64,000 bases of DNA. Source: Pseudoalteromonas sp. MEBiC 03607 (GTDB taxonomy: Bacteria > Pseudomonadota > Gammaproteobacteria > Enterobacterales > Alteromonadaceae). This document shows, in pieces, positions 23,834-35,875 of this stretch (its first letter is position 1; the number at the start of each line of letters is the position of its first letter). The notes under the pieces are model-generated. The model saw only the letters and a program-made list of their open reading frames with translations. It made no database searches and had not been told where the DNA came from. The DNA is taken from contig NZ_SRRY01000001.1 in the NCBI RefSeq assembly GCF_004792295.1, forward strand, positions 351,501 to 415,500. The letters run 5' to 3'. The translations under genes and the position numbers were made by a program.

Positions 23834-25612
23834 TTATGCTGCTCGTTTGGCTAATTCAGCTTTAATGTAAAGTTGAATTTGCTCTTCGAGCACTGACATT
23901 GGCACTGAGCCATGTCGTAATATTTGATGGTGAAATTCACGAATATCGAAATCTTGACCAAGTGCTTGCTCAGCTTCGTGGCGTAAACGTTTAATGGTTA
24001 GCTCACCAATTTTGTATGACAACGCTTGTGCAGGCCATGAAATATAACGGTCAGTTTCGGTCTTCACGTTATGCAATGAAAGCGCGGTGTTTTCGCTCAT
24101 AAACTGCATTGCGCGTTCGCGGCTCCAGCCATACATATGCATACCTGTATCAACCACTAAACGTGCTGCACGCCACATTTCATAAGTCAAACGACCAAAA
24201 TCACTGTATGGGTCTTGATAAAAGCCCGCTTCGATACCTAAAAACTCCGAATATAGGCCCCAACCTTCACCAAATGCCGACAAATATGCATTACGGCGAT
24301 AACTTGGCAATGACTCAAGCTCAGCATTAAGTGAAATTTGTAAATGATGCCCTGGTACAGCTTCGTGCAAAGTTAATGCTTCAAGTACATACAACGGGCG
24401 CTTATCTAACGCATAGGTATTAACCCAGTAGTAACCTGCTTGGTCATCACGACGAGACCCTGAGTAACGCCCCGTTGTATATTTTGGAGCTATGCTCGCT
24501 GGCACCGGTGCAACACCATACGGCATTCTCGGCAAGGTGTGGAACAACTTAGGTAACTGCGCATCCATTTTCTTGGCAATGTAAGACGCTTCTTTTAGTA
24601 GCTCTTCAGGTGTTTTTGCGTAAAATTGCGGATCAGTACGTAAAAAGTGGACAAAATCAGCAAACGAGCCTTCAAAGCCTACTTGCTCAATAATTTTTTC
24701 CATTTCTGCACGAATACGCGCGACTTCTTGTAAACCCAACTCATGAATTTCTTTTGGCGTCATATCTGTGGTGGTGTAGTACCTTGCGCGATTTTCGTAA
24801 AACGCTTTACCGTTTGGCGTACTTGAAATACCAATTTCTGTACGTGCACCCGGTTGATATTCATTATTAGAGAAGGTTAAGTAACCTTGATAAGCTGGAA
24901 TAACCTGCTCTTTGATAATGGTTTGCGCTTGCTTTTGTAGGGCTGCAAATTCGCTATCGCTCAGGCCCGCAGTGTTATTTAAAAATGGTTTGTAGAATTC
25001 AGACTTAGTAGCATCATCAACAATATAAGCCGTGATTGAGTCTTGATAGCCTTCTAACACAGCCTTAGGTTGGGTTAGCCCCACCTCAAGCCCTTTGCGC
25101 ATCCAACCGATATTTTGTGAGAAATAGCGGGGAATTTGCTGCAATTTTGCAAGATATAGCTGGTAATCTTTTGCTTTTGTGTAATCTGAGCTGGAAATCA
25201 TAAATGATAAGCTAGAGTGAAAACCGTACTCAGAAGTCAGCGGCATATAGTGCGCATTAAACACATATTCATCGACACTATTTTGCACTTGGCCACGCAA
25301 AATAGTCAGGTTAATGCGATTTTCTTCCGATAACTTATCACGGTCGATAGCGTCTAGCTCGGCAAGTAATTGAGTATTCTTTTTGTACTTTTTCTCTAAA
25401 AATTCAGCCGACAAGTTTTCCAGTAAATAACCGTCAACGCCATTTTCCTTTCCATAAGGGCTAATACTTTGACGATAGTTAACAATTTCTTCTGCGACTT
25501 GATTAAACTGCTGATCAGCGTCAATTTTGGTAACCTGACAGGCACTTAAAGTGCAAGCTAACGCAACAGCAATTAGCGATCGATTTACAGTTTGCGATAA
25601 TGAGTGTTTCAT
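23834..25612 (-). CDS. DUF885 lipoprotein, putative metallopeptidase
   Basis: A 592-residue predicted lipoprotein: signal ends at lipobox LSAC followed by Gln, which predicts outer-membrane sorting. The DUF885 zinc-peptidase-like motif HEAVPGHHLQ is intact, with a distal Glu in AFGEGWGLYSE. The family is related to M32/M3-like HEXXH peptidases by motif, but substrates are mostly unknown. Single gene with a terminator; 341 bp of upstream non-coding DNA. Confidence 0.87.
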   Translation of the reverse strand: MKHSLSQTVNRSLIAVALACTLSACQVTKIDADQQFNQVAEEIVNYRQSISPYGKENGVDGYLLENLSAEFLEKKYKKNTQLLAELDAIDRDKLSEENRINLTILRGQVQNSVDEYVFNAHYMPLTSEYGFHSSLSFMISSSDYTKAKDYQLYLAKLQQIPRYFSQNIGWMRKGLEVGLTQPKAVLEGYQDSITAYIVDDATKSEFYKPFLNNTAGLSDSEFAALQKQAQTIIKEQVIPAYQGYLTFSNNEYQPGARTEIGISSTPNGKAFYENRARYYTTTDMTPKEIHELGLQEVARIRAEMEKIIEQVGFEGSFADFVHFLRTDPQFYAKTPEELLKEASYIAKKMDAQLPKLFHTLPRMPYGVAPVPASIAPKYTTGRYSGSRRDDQAGYYWVNTYALDKRPLYVLEALTLHEAVPGHHLQISLNAELESLPSYRRNAYLSAFGEGWGLYSEFLGIEAGFYQDPYSDFGRLTYEMWRAARLVVDTGMHMYGWSRERAMQFMSENTALSLHNVKTETDRYISWPAQALSYKIGELTIKRLRHEAEQALGQDFDIREFHHQILRHGSVPMSVLEEQIQLYIKAELAKRAA

Positions 25613-25953
25613 AACTTTCTTATTCGTTTTGATCTGTGCAGCTAAATTAGCTCAGCTCAGATTAAAACCCAAGCAAATGCGACCAAGCTCAGATTAATTA
25701 CGCTCAAATAAACGCCCAACAAACGCAACGAATGAACAAGCTTTAAACAATTTATGCTTATACATGGCAAAGTTGTAGAGAAAATCAGCTAATAGACCCA
25801 AACAAAACAAATTTAAGTTCCAAATTTGGCAATTTTGCTTTTAAATAGACTGATTACAGATTACTGTAGACTCAGTATTTATGCTTGGAAGCAAATGCAC
25901 TTTAGGGACAAGATGATTAATTAGTTGATATGCGTATTTAGTGGTATTGAAAA
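25613..25953. other. Non-coding gap with 12-bp direct repeats
   Basis: 341 bp between divergent genes, AT-rich. AGCTCAGATTAA occurs at 25654-25665 and 25686-25697, 32 bp apart, close to the DUF885 start. No RNA gene, riboswitch or terminator was recognised; it presumably holds both promoters. Confidence 0.5.
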
Positions 25954-26958
25954 ATGATGTTCCATGATTCCATGGCTATTGCTCAAGAAAAAATGACGAA
26001 GGTATGTATCTTTTTAGAACATCATTCATTACCGCCGTCACCACTTAACTACCACGTCGTTTATACCTATGTCAGCCAAGCTAACCAAAAACTAAATACC
26101 GCAATAGACCGTGCTATTGCTCAAAAGAAAACGATCGACAGCGTTTACGTAGAACAACTGTATTTCGATTTTATGGAACAAGGCTATAAAATGAATACAG
26201 CAATTGTTCGTAATGTCGACTCCGTTATAAACTCATTATCTCGTAATGCGAATACGAATGAGCAAAACATGATCCGCTTTGCTGATCAAGTTACTGATTG
26301 CGTGCATGCCATAGATGAAAATAACCTAGAGCAAACTCGCCACGCACTGAAAATGCTTAGCAAGCAGTCTGAAGTATTACTAAATCAGCACCGACAATTT
26401 AAACAAGAAATTGCAAAAGCTAAATCACTCCAAGAAAAAACCCAAAAACAGCTCACTCAACTTCGTAAACAACACATCACTGATCCACAAACCGGGTTAT
26501 ATAAACGCCATTACTTAAATCAGCAAACGCAATTATGGATTGGGCAAAACAAGGCGGTGTGTGCCATATCAATTCAAATTGAAAACCTTGATCACTTTAT
26601 AAGCAACTATGGTGATGTGATTGGTGAAGTGATTTTGAGTAAAGTTGCCAAACAAGTTCAAAAGTATGTATTAGAGAGCGGTTTACCGGGTCGTACTGGC
26701 AAAGACGAATTTACTATCCTTCTTGCAGACATTGAGCCTGAAACAGCAAATTTAATCGCTGAAAAAGTACGTAATGGTGTTGAAAAGCTGCGTTTTGTTA
26801 GTTCAAAAAATGGCACCAAATTACCTGCTATCACGCTCGCTTTGGGTATAGCAAAGCACGAAGAAGGTAATGATTTTAATTACCTAGCACGAAAAGCCTC
26901 ATTAGCAGCAGCAAAAGCAAAATCATTGGGTCAGAGTAGCTATATTGCAGGTCAATAA
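25954..26958 (+). CDS. GGDEF-domain protein with altered active site
   Basis: A 334-residue soluble protein. An N-terminal helical region (about 1-160), ending in a coiled coil (LQEKTQKQLTQLRKQHITDPQTGLYKR), leads into a GGDEF domain. The signature is G249-K-D-E-F253, with Lys for the second Gly, and no RxxD inhibitory site lies before it. It may be an inactive, regulatory or GTP-binding variant rather than a cyclase. No membrane helix or signal peptide. Single gene; ribosome site is weak. Confidence 0.82.
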   Translation: MMFHDSMAIAQEKMTKVCIFLEHHSLPPSPLNYHVVYTYVSQANQKLNTAIDRAIAQKKTIDSVYVEQLYFDFMEQGYKMNTAIVRNVDSVINSLSRNANTNEQNMIRFADQVTDCVHAIDENNLEQTRHALKMLSKQSEVLLNQHRQFKQEIAKAKSLQEKTQKQLTQLRKQHITDPQTGLYKRHYLNQQTQLWIGQNKAVCAISIQIENLDHFISNYGDVIGEVILSKVAKQVQKYVLESGLPGRTGKDEFTILLADIEPETANLIAEKVRNGVEKLRFVSSKNGTKLPAITLALGIAKHEEGNDFNYLARKASLAAAKAKSLGQSSYIAGQ

Positions 26959-27079
26959 CATCTAATCCTGTTCTAAGTCATTAAATACAACGCTAATCTG
27001 ATGATTTAGTTATAATCAAATTGCACCCCATAGCTACAATCAAGTACACTAGTCTTTATTGCCACGATAGAGATTAATC

Positions 27080-27835
27080 ATGAACGAGAATCAAGAAAAG
27101 ACCACGCATTTTGGCTATAAAACCGTTGCTGAAAACGACAAAGCATCGATGGTTGCTGATGTATTTCACTCAGTCGCAGCAAAATATGACGTTATGAATG
27201 ACTTAATGTCATTCGGTATTCATCGTTTATGGAAACGCCAAACTATTGCAAGTTCAGGTGTTCGTAAAGGCCACTACGTATTAGACCTTGCTGGCGGTAC
27301 TGGCGATTTAACCGCTAAATTTAGTCAGTTAGTTGGCGAAACCGGTCAAGTTATCTTAGGCGATATTAACTCTTCAATGCTCAAAGTTGGTCGCGAAAAA
27401 CTTCGCAACTTAGGCCGCGTAGGCAATATTGAATACGTGCAAATGAATGCCGAAGCATTGCCATTTCCTGATAATAGCTTTGACTTAATCACGATTGCAT
27501 TTGGGCTACGTAATGTCACCGATAAAGATAAAGCATTACGTTCAATGTACCGCATCCTTAAGCCTGGCGGTCGCTTGCTAGTGCTTGAGTTTTCTAAGCC
27601 TGAGCATGAAGTGCTGAGCAAAGCGTATGACTTTTACTCATTCAATATCTTACCTAAAATGGGTGAACTGGTAGCGAATGACAGCGAGTCTTATCAGTAT
27701 CTTGCTGAATCAATCCGTATGCACCCAGATCAAGAAACGTTAAAAGCTATGATGGAAGATGCCGGCTTTGAACAAACCACTTATCAAAATCTAACGGGTG
27801 GTATTGTTGCTTTACACCGTGGTTTTAAATATTAA
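27080..27835 (+). CDS. ubiE: Ubiquinone/menaquinone C-methyltransferase
   Basis: SAM-dependent C-methylation in ubiquinone and menaquinone synthesis. The 251-residue protein shows the family signature [20 protein letters not shown] loop [12 protein letters not shown] and [26 protein letters not shown]. First gene of the conserved ubiE-ubiJ-ubiB-tatABC group. Confidence 0.96.
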   Translation: MNENQEKTTHFGYKTVAENDKASMVADVFHSVAAKYDVMNDLMSFGIHRLWKRQTIASSGVRKGHYVLDLAGGTGDLTAKFSQLVGETGQVILGDINSSMLKVGREKLRNLGRVGNIEYVQMNAEALPFPDNSFDLITIAFGLRNVTDKDKALRSMYRILKPGGRLLVLEFSKPEHEVLSKAYDFYSFNILPKMGELVANDSESYQYLAESIRMHPDQETLKAMMEDAGFEQTTYQNLTGGIVALHRGFKY

Positions 27836-27853
27836 ACCTAAGCAGGTAATGTG

Positions 27854-28459
27854 ATGTTAGCTAACGCTCTGTTGTCACTTGTAGAACGCATTATTAATCA
27901 TGTGTTGCAATTAGATCCCGCTGTTAAAAACAAGCTTGCCAGCATTGCTGACAAGCAACTTTTAATTGAAATACGCGATTGGCAACAGTCCATTTTGTGC
28001 GTATACAGCGACGAGCAAATTCACTTATATAGTACGCAAGAGCGCAGTTTTGACTGCATGATCAGCGCCGATATCAACACCTTGTTGGCCCTTAAAGATC
28101 CATCAATGCTTACCCAGCTAATTCGCCAAGATAAACTCGATTTACAAGGCGATTTAAATCTTGCGCAAGGCTTTAGCAATGCGTTTGCAGAGCTTAATAT
28201 TGACTGGCCTGAACACTTTTCTCGTTATATTGGCGATGCCCCAGCCCAGCAACTATGGCTCTCTTTACAAGCCTTAAAACGCCGTGGGCTACAAACAAAA
28301 AGTAAGCTAGAAAATACCTTAACAGCGCTTTGCCAAGATGAGCTAGCGGTGACGATTCACCCACTAGAACTTGCTGAATTCAAACAGCAAAATCGCCAAT
28401 TAAAAAGCCAAGTATCTCAATTAGAGATGCGAATTAACGCGCTGTTACAGTCACGCTAA
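27854..28459 (+). CDS. ubiJ: Ubiquinone biosynthesis accessory factor UbiJ
   Basis: SCP2-domain protein of about 200 residues that binds lipids and helps hold the cytosolic ubiquinone-synthesis complex together. The domain is seen in IRDWQQSILCVYSDEQIHLYS and the PSMLTQLIRQDKLDLQGDLNLAQGFSN stretch; a C-terminal coiled coil (LAEFKQQNRQLKSQVSQLEMRI) follows. ATG at 27854 or the GTG at 27851 could both serve the AAGCAGG site. Lies between ubiE and ubiB as in other gammaproteobacteria. Confidence 0.9.
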   Translation: MLANALLSLVERIINHVLQLDPAVKNKLASIADKQLLIEIRDWQQSILCVYSDEQIHLYSTQERSFDCMISADINTLLALKDPSMLTQLIRQDKLDLQGDLNLAQGFSNAFAELNIDWPEHFSRYIGDAPAQQLWLSLQALKRRGLQTKSKLENTLTALCQDELAVTIHPLELAEFKQQNRQLKSQVSQLEMRINALLQSR

Positions 28460-28476
28460 TGCGCTAAGGAACTTGT

Positions 28477-30078
28477 GTGTCGTCTGCTCGTCTTTATTAC
28501 ATCACAAAAACGCTACTGAGCTATGGCTTAGACGAATTAATTCCGCGAAAAAGAGTGCCTTGGTATGCAAAGCTCGCCCGTGGCAGCTTATTTTGGTTAC
28601 GTAACCAGCATAAAGATAAACCTGCTGGTATGCGTCTTCGACTTGCTTTGCAAGAACTTGGCCCGGTGTGGATCAAGTTTGGGCAAATGCTATCGACACG
28701 CCGTGATTTACTCCCTCATGATGTCGCGTTAGAGCTTGCATTACTTCAAGATCAGGTTGAACCTTTTGAAGGTGAGCTTGCTCAGCAACTTATCGAAAAA
28801 GCACTGGGTATCAATGATATCAGTGAGTTGTTTAGTGACTTTTCGCAAACACCTCTGGCATCAGCTTCGATTGCACAAGTTCACACAGCAACCTTAATTG
28901 ATGAGCATGGCGCACCTCAAGATGTTGTCATTAAGGTCATTCGCCCAAATATTAAAGAGCAAATTGATGCCGACTTAATGCTAATGCAAAAAGTCGCACG
29001 CTTAGTTGCTAAATTATTAAAAGAAGCAAAACGTTTGCGCCCTATCGAGGTCGTAAACGAATACAAAAAAACCTTGCTGGATGAGCTCGACTTAATGCGC
29101 GAGGGGGCGAATGCGATTCAGCTACGCCGTAACTTTGAAGACTCAGAATCACTCTACATTCCTTTTGTTTACAGCGATTTTAGCCGTAATAACGTTTTAG
29201 TTATGGAGCGTATTTACGGTATTCCGGTGTCAGATACCGACGCACTGCTTGCACAAAATACCAATATGCAGCTGCTGGCTGAACGCGGTGTCGAAGTGTT
29301 TTTTACGCAAGTTTTCCGTGACAGTTTTTTCCATGCAGATATGCACCCGGGTAATATCTTCGTGTCTCGTGAAAACCCACACAACCCAAAATACATCGGC
29401 ATTGATTGCGGTATTGTAGGCACCCTTAATCGCGAAGATAAGCGTTATTTAGCAGAAAACTTTATTGCCTTTTTCAATCGTGATTACCGCCAAGTAGCGC
29501 AACTGCACGTTGATTCTGGCTGGGTACCCGCCGATACCAGCATTGAAGAGTTTGAATTTGCGATTCGTACTGTATGTGAGCCAATTTTCAATAAACCACT
29601 AGCAGAAATTTCTTTTGGCCATGTGTTAGTCAACCTGTTTAATACGGCTCGTCGCTTTAATATGCAGGTTCAACCACAATTAGTGTTACTACAAAAGACG
29701 CTGTTGTATGTTGAAGGCCTTGGCAGACAACTGTATCCGCAGCTTGATTTATGGAAAACCGCTAAACCTTTTCTAGAAGATTGGGTCAAAGAACAAGTTG
29801 GTCCGCTTGCTGTAATGAAAAAAATGTATGCGAATTTGCCATTTTGGGCAGAAAAAATGCCCGAATTACCAGATTTAATTTATCAAAACTTAAAACGTCA
29901 ACAACAACCTGTACAATTGCCAGCACCGCAATCAGCTAAGCCTTTGTTACTAAGTATCTTTGCTGGTAGCTGTTTGATTGTTTCAGGCTTATGTTATTTA
30001 CAGCATGACTTAGTCGCCAGTGCAATTACGGCAGGCCTTGCTGTAGCAGGCTTTATTGCAGCATGGCGTAGCGCATAA
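28477..30078 (+). CDS. ubiB: Ubiquinone biosynthesis protein UbiB (ABC1/ADCK atypical kinase)
   Basis: Membrane-bound ATPase of the ABC1 family needed for ubiquinone synthesis. The 533-residue product has the KxGQ motif ([16 protein letters not shown]), alanine-rich loop ASASIAQVH, catalytic [30 protein letters not shown] and IGIDCGIVG, and two C-terminal membrane helices (about 490-530). Starts with GTG, with AAGGA 6 nt upstream. Confidence 0.95.
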   Translation: MSSARLYYITKTLLSYGLDELIPRKRVPWYAKLARGSLFWLRNQHKDKPAGMRLRLALQELGPVWIKFGQMLSTRRDLLPHDVALELALLQDQVEPFEGELAQQLIEKALGINDISELFSDFSQTPLASASIAQVHTATLIDEHGAPQDVVIKVIRPNIKEQIDADLMLMQKVARLVAKLLKEAKRLRPIEVVNEYKKTLLDELDLMREGANAIQLRRNFEDSESLYIPFVYSDFSRNNVLVMERIYGIPVSDTDALLAQNTNMQLLAERGVEVFFTQVFRDSFFHADMHPGNIFVSRENPHNPKYIGIDCGIVGTLNREDKRYLAENFIAFFNRDYRQVAQLHVDSGWVPADTSIEEFEFAIRTVCEPIFNKPLAEISFGHVLVNLFNTARRFNMQVQPQLVLLQKTLLYVEGLGRQLYPQLDLWKTAKPFLEDWVKEQVGPLAVMKKMYANLPFWAEKMPELPDLIYQNLKRQQQPVQLPAPQSAKPLLLSIFAGSCLIVSGLCYLQHDLVASAITAGLAVAGFIAAWRSA

Positions 30079-30155
30079 ACTAAGTGCTATTTATGTTTTG
30101 GTGAGTATAATCGAAACAAGTCTATTCAATAAATTTGATAAAAACGGAGTAACCC

Positions 30156-30395
30156 ATGGGTTTTGGTGGTATCAGTATTTGGCAATTAATCATTATTTTG
30201 GCAATCATCGTGTTGTTATTTGGCACAAAAAAACTTCGTGGCATCGGCGGTGATTTAGGTAGCGCAGTAAAGGGCTTTAAAAAAGCGGTGTCTGATGATG
30301 ACCAAGCTAACGCTAAAAGCGAGAAAATAGAACAAGCTTCTAACACGCAAAGCAAAGAAACCGTAGAGAAAAGCAAAGACGACCATAAGGCTTAA
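30156..30395 (+). CDS. tatA: Twin-arginine translocase subunit TatA
   Basis: 79-residue pore-forming subunit of the Tat export system. One N-terminal membrane helix ([17 protein letters not shown]), the conserved FG hinge, an amphipathic helix ([22 protein letters not shown]) and an acidic/basic tail. An ACGGAG site precedes the ATG. Followed by tatB after 5 nt. Confidence 0.96.
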   Translation: MGFGGISIWQLIIILAIIVLLFGTKKLRGIGGDLGSAVKGFKKAVSDDDQANAKSEKIEQASNTQSKETVEKSKDDHKA

Positions 30396-30400
30396 TCAAC

Positions 30401-30733
30401 ATGGGGATGTGGGAACTTGTTGTCGTACTGATCGTGGGTCTAATTGTATTAGGCCCTGAGCGTTTGCCTGTGGCAATTCGTACAGTAAGCCGCTGGATAA
30501 AAACGTTAAAGTCAGTCGCCAACTCAGTGAAAGCTGAAGTGAACGAAGAACTCCGTATCCATGAGCTTCACGAAAATTTAAAAAAAGCAGAGCAACAAAA
30601 CTTGCAAGAACTGTCGCCAGAGCTGCAAGACTCTGTAAACGAACTTCAAAAGGCTGCTCAGTCAGTCACCCACAGTTACAAAAAAGACACGCCTGAAAAA
30701 GCAGAAACTAATAATAATGACGAAAAAAAGTGA
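30401..30733 (+). CDS. tatB: Twin-arginine translocase subunit TatB
   Basis: 110-residue receptor subunit that works with TatC. N-terminal MGMWELVVVLIVGLIVLGPERLP membrane segment with the TatB Glu and the GPERLP hinge, then an amphipathic helix and a long charged tail. Shorter than the E. coli protein, mostly in the tail. Confidence 0.95.
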   Translation: MGMWELVVVLIVGLIVLGPERLPVAIRTVSRWIKTLKSVANSVKAEVNEELRIHELHENLKKAEQQNLQELSPELQDSVNELQKAAQSVTHSYKKDTPEKAETNNNDEKK

Positions 30734-30783
30734 ATTTAAACTCTGTTTTTGTGGTCAATAACAACGATGATGAATAGTAAACT

Positions 30784-31524
30784 ATGACCGAGCAAGCTCA
30801 CACAGGCTTTGTTGGCCACTTAATTGAGTTACGAAATCGACTCATGAAAGCTTTGTTAAGCATTTTGATTATATTTATTAGCTTGGTGTACTTTGCCAAC
30901 GATATTTATGATTTTATTGCAGCACCACTTATTGCAAATTTGCCTAGCACTGCCACCATGATCGCAACGGATGTTACATCTCCCTTTATTGCACCGTTTA
31001 AACTTACTTTATTTGTGGCGTTATTTGCTGCTATTCCTATGATACTGCATCAAGTTTGGAGTTTTATAGCACCAGGCTTGTATCAACATGAAAAGCGTAT
31101 GCTCATGCCTATTTTGGCCTCTAGCATCTTGCTATTTTATAGTGGTATCGCATTTTGCTACTTTGTGGTGTTACCGATTATTTTAGGGTTTTTCACTAGT
31201 ACTGGCCCTGATATGATTACATTAGCGCCTGATATTAGTAGCTATTTAAGTTTTGCTTTAAAACTGTTTTTTGCTTTTGGTATTGCGTTTGAAATACCTG
31301 TTGCCATCATGCTGTTATGCTGGAGTGGCGCAACAACAACGAAAAGTTTAAAAGAAAAACGGCCTTATATCGTGGTAGGTGTATTTGTGATTGCTATGTT
31401 CTTAACACCACCCGATGTATTGTCACAAACATTACTAGCATTACCTATGCTGTTACTATTTGAATTAGGCATAATTTTGGCTGCATTTTATACCGCCAAA
31501 CCTCAACAGGAATCAGAGGAATAA
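30784..31524 (+). CDS. tatC: Twin-arginine translocase subunit TatC
   Basis: 246-residue, six-helix inner-membrane receptor for twin-arginine signal peptides. HLIELRNRLMKALLSI at the N-terminus is the conserved cytoplasmic region; FIAPGLYQHEKR and the periplasmic loops follow. Normal family length. The next gene begins 1 nt after its stop. Confidence 0.96.
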   Translation: MTEQAHTGFVGHLIELRNRLMKALLSILIIFISLVYFANDIYDFIAAPLIANLPSTATMIATDVTSPFIAPFKLTLFVALFAAIPMILHQVWSFIAPGLYQHEKRMLMPILASSILLFYSGIAFCYFVVLPIILGFFTSTGPDMITLAPDISSYLSFALKLFFAFGIAFEIPVAIMLLCWSGATTTKSLKEKRPYIVVGVFVIAMFLTPPDVLSQTLLALPMLLLFELGIILAAFYTAKPQQESEE

Positions 31525-31525
31525 A

Positions 31526-32080
31526 ATGAAAAAACAACTCATCCCTTTCGTCGCTCTTCTAACAATTGCTGGCACTGCCCAAGCAAACGAGGTTAACTTA
31601 CAGGCATTACAAGCCTGTACTTTTGTTGAAAACGACTTTAACCGTTTACTTTGTTACGACAATGTAATGGCAGGTAAGTCGCTATCTAAGCCGGTAAAAA
31701 AGCAACAAATTGAGCAGCCTAAAATGAGCTCTGCAGCTAGTGCAGCTACCACTGCGACTACTGAGGCCGCAGCAACAGTTGCAACTAAACAAAGCGAGCA
31801 AATTGTAAAAACAAAAAATGAAGACTTTGGTTTAGAGCATAAAGAAGTTGCAAAAGTAAACGATGATCAAATTAACGCCATCGTTAAAAGCGTAAAAACA
31901 GCGCCTTATGGCGAGCTAATCATCGAACTTGAAAATGGTCAACAATGGCGTCAAATTGGCTCTGATAAAATAAAACTGAAAGTTAATGAAACTGTAATTA
32001 TTGAGCGTGGTGTCTTCAATTCATTCTTATTAAGGATTGAAGGTCAAAACCGCTCGATTCGCGTTAAACGAACAGATTAA
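31526..32080 (+). CDS. Small secreted protein of unknown function
   Basis: 184 residues with a signal peptide (MKKQLIPFVALLTIAGTAQA), an N-terminal cysteine pair in ACTFVENDFNRLLCYD that may form a disulfide, an Ala/Thr-rich linker and a C-terminal beta-rich domain (ELIIELENGQQWRQIGSDKIKLKVNETVIIERG) that looks like a small barrel. I do not recognise a named family. It lies between tatC and tatD in one operon, with TAATG overlap to tatD. Confidence 0.8.
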   Translation: MKKQLIPFVALLTIAGTAQANEVNLQALQACTFVENDFNRLLCYDNVMAGKSLSKPVKKQQIEQPKMSSAASAATTATTEAAATVATKQSEQIVKTKNEDFGLEHKEVAKVNDDQINAIVKSVKTAPYGELIIELENGQQWRQIGSDKIKLKVNETVIIERGVFNSFLLRIEGQNRSIRVKRTD

Positions 32081-32862
32081 TGAACATTCAACTGGTTGAT
32101 GCAGGTGTCAACCTTAGCAATCATCAGTTTGATGACCGTCACCAAGAAGTGTTACAACGTGCAAGCGATGCCGGTGTAACACAAATGCTATTGATTGGCT
32201 GCGATTTACAAAGCAGCCAAGCTTCTCTGAGCCTTGCTAAGCAATTTTCGCAGCTTAGCACAGCAGGAGTTCACCCCCACGATGCAAAAACCGCAGATGA
32301 TCGGCTGGAAGAGCAGTTAATTTCCCTTAGTCAACATAATGAAGTTGTGGCTATAGGTGAGTGCGGCCTTGATTATAATCGTGATTTCTCTCCTCGAGAT
32401 ATTCAACGCAATGTATTTAGGCGACAACTTCAACTGGCTGAGCAGCTAGATATGCCCGTATACCTGCATGAGCGAGATGCCAGTGAAGATATGCTTGCAA
32501 TCTTGAATGAACATAAGGTCCGAGGCGTACTACACTGCTTTACAGGTGATGAAACTGCATTACAGAATTACCTAGCGTTGGGGCTTTATATTGGTGTTAC
32601 GGGTTGGGTCTGTGATGAACGAAGAGGCGAGCAATTACAGGCACTCATTCCTGCTATTCCTCTCGAACGATTACTGATAGAAACAGACTCCCCTTTCTTA
32701 ATACCTCGAAATATCAGACCAAAGCCTAAGTCGCGCCGCAATGAGCCTCAGAACCTTCCTTATATATGTCAGCAAATTGCTGATTTAAAAGGCTGTGAAT
32801 TTACTGATGTCGCAAAACACACTACACTAAACTTTCAGCAATTATTTACCACTAAGGGTTAA
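32080..32862 (+). CDS. tatD: TatD-family metal-dependent hydrolase / DNase
   Basis: 260-residue TIM-barrel metallo-hydrolase; TatD has 3'-5' exonuclease activity and is not needed for Tat export. Motifs: GVNLSNHQF, STAGVHPHDA, AIGECGLDYNRDFSPRDIQRNVF, VLHCFTG and LIETDSPFL. Starts inside the TAATG junction with the previous gene. Confidence 0.94.
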   Translation: MNIQLVDAGVNLSNHQFDDRHQEVLQRASDAGVTQMLLIGCDLQSSQASLSLAKQFSQLSTAGVHPHDAKTADDRLEEQLISLSQHNEVVAIGECGLDYNRDFSPRDIQRNVFRRQLQLAEQLDMPVYLHERDASEDMLAILNEHKVRGVLHCFTGDETALQNYLALGLYIGVTGWVCDERRGEQLQALIPAIPLERLLIETDSPFLIPRNIRPKPKSRRNEPQNLPYICQQIADLKGCEFTDVAKHTTLNFQQLFTTKG

Positions 32863-32863
32863 G

Positions 32864-35750
<2,887 letters not shown>

Positions 35751-35760
35751 GTTAGATATA

Positions 35761-35787
35761 TAAAACGGTACAACTATTACCGTTTTA
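35761..35787 (+). terminator. Terminator after hemB
   Basis: 10-bp perfect arms TAAAACGGTA and TACCGTTTTA with loop CAACTAT; the T-run is inside the right arm. Confidence 0.7.
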
Positions 35788-35833
35788 TTAACAATTTGTA
35801 TTTAATTTGTCATAGATTTTCCTTAAAGTATGT

Positions 35834-35848
35834 GTCCCATTTTGGGAC
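35834..35848. promoter_or_regulatory. Palindrome in the nuclease promoter
   Basis: GTCCCA-TTT-TGGGAC, 27 bp before the nuclease ATG, nested inside GTATGT (35828-35833) and ACATAC (35858-35863). Likely operator. It resembles but is not the same as the N4-spaced TCCCA/TGGGA palindromes near 56.7 and 58.4 kb, and no sigma54 element accompanies it. Confidence 0.4.
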
Positions 35849-35875
35849 TATTAACTTACATACACGGGAAAAATA

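Noticed and set aside
25613..25953. Small RNA or short CRISPR-like array based on the AGCTCAGATTAA repeats
   Set aside because: Only two copies, no palindromic repeat or spacer periodicity, no cas genes.
35834..35848. Third site of the sigma54 activator before the nuclease gene
   Set aside because: The TCCCA/TGGGA spacing is 3 not 4 and there is no GG-N10-GC element at the expected distance.
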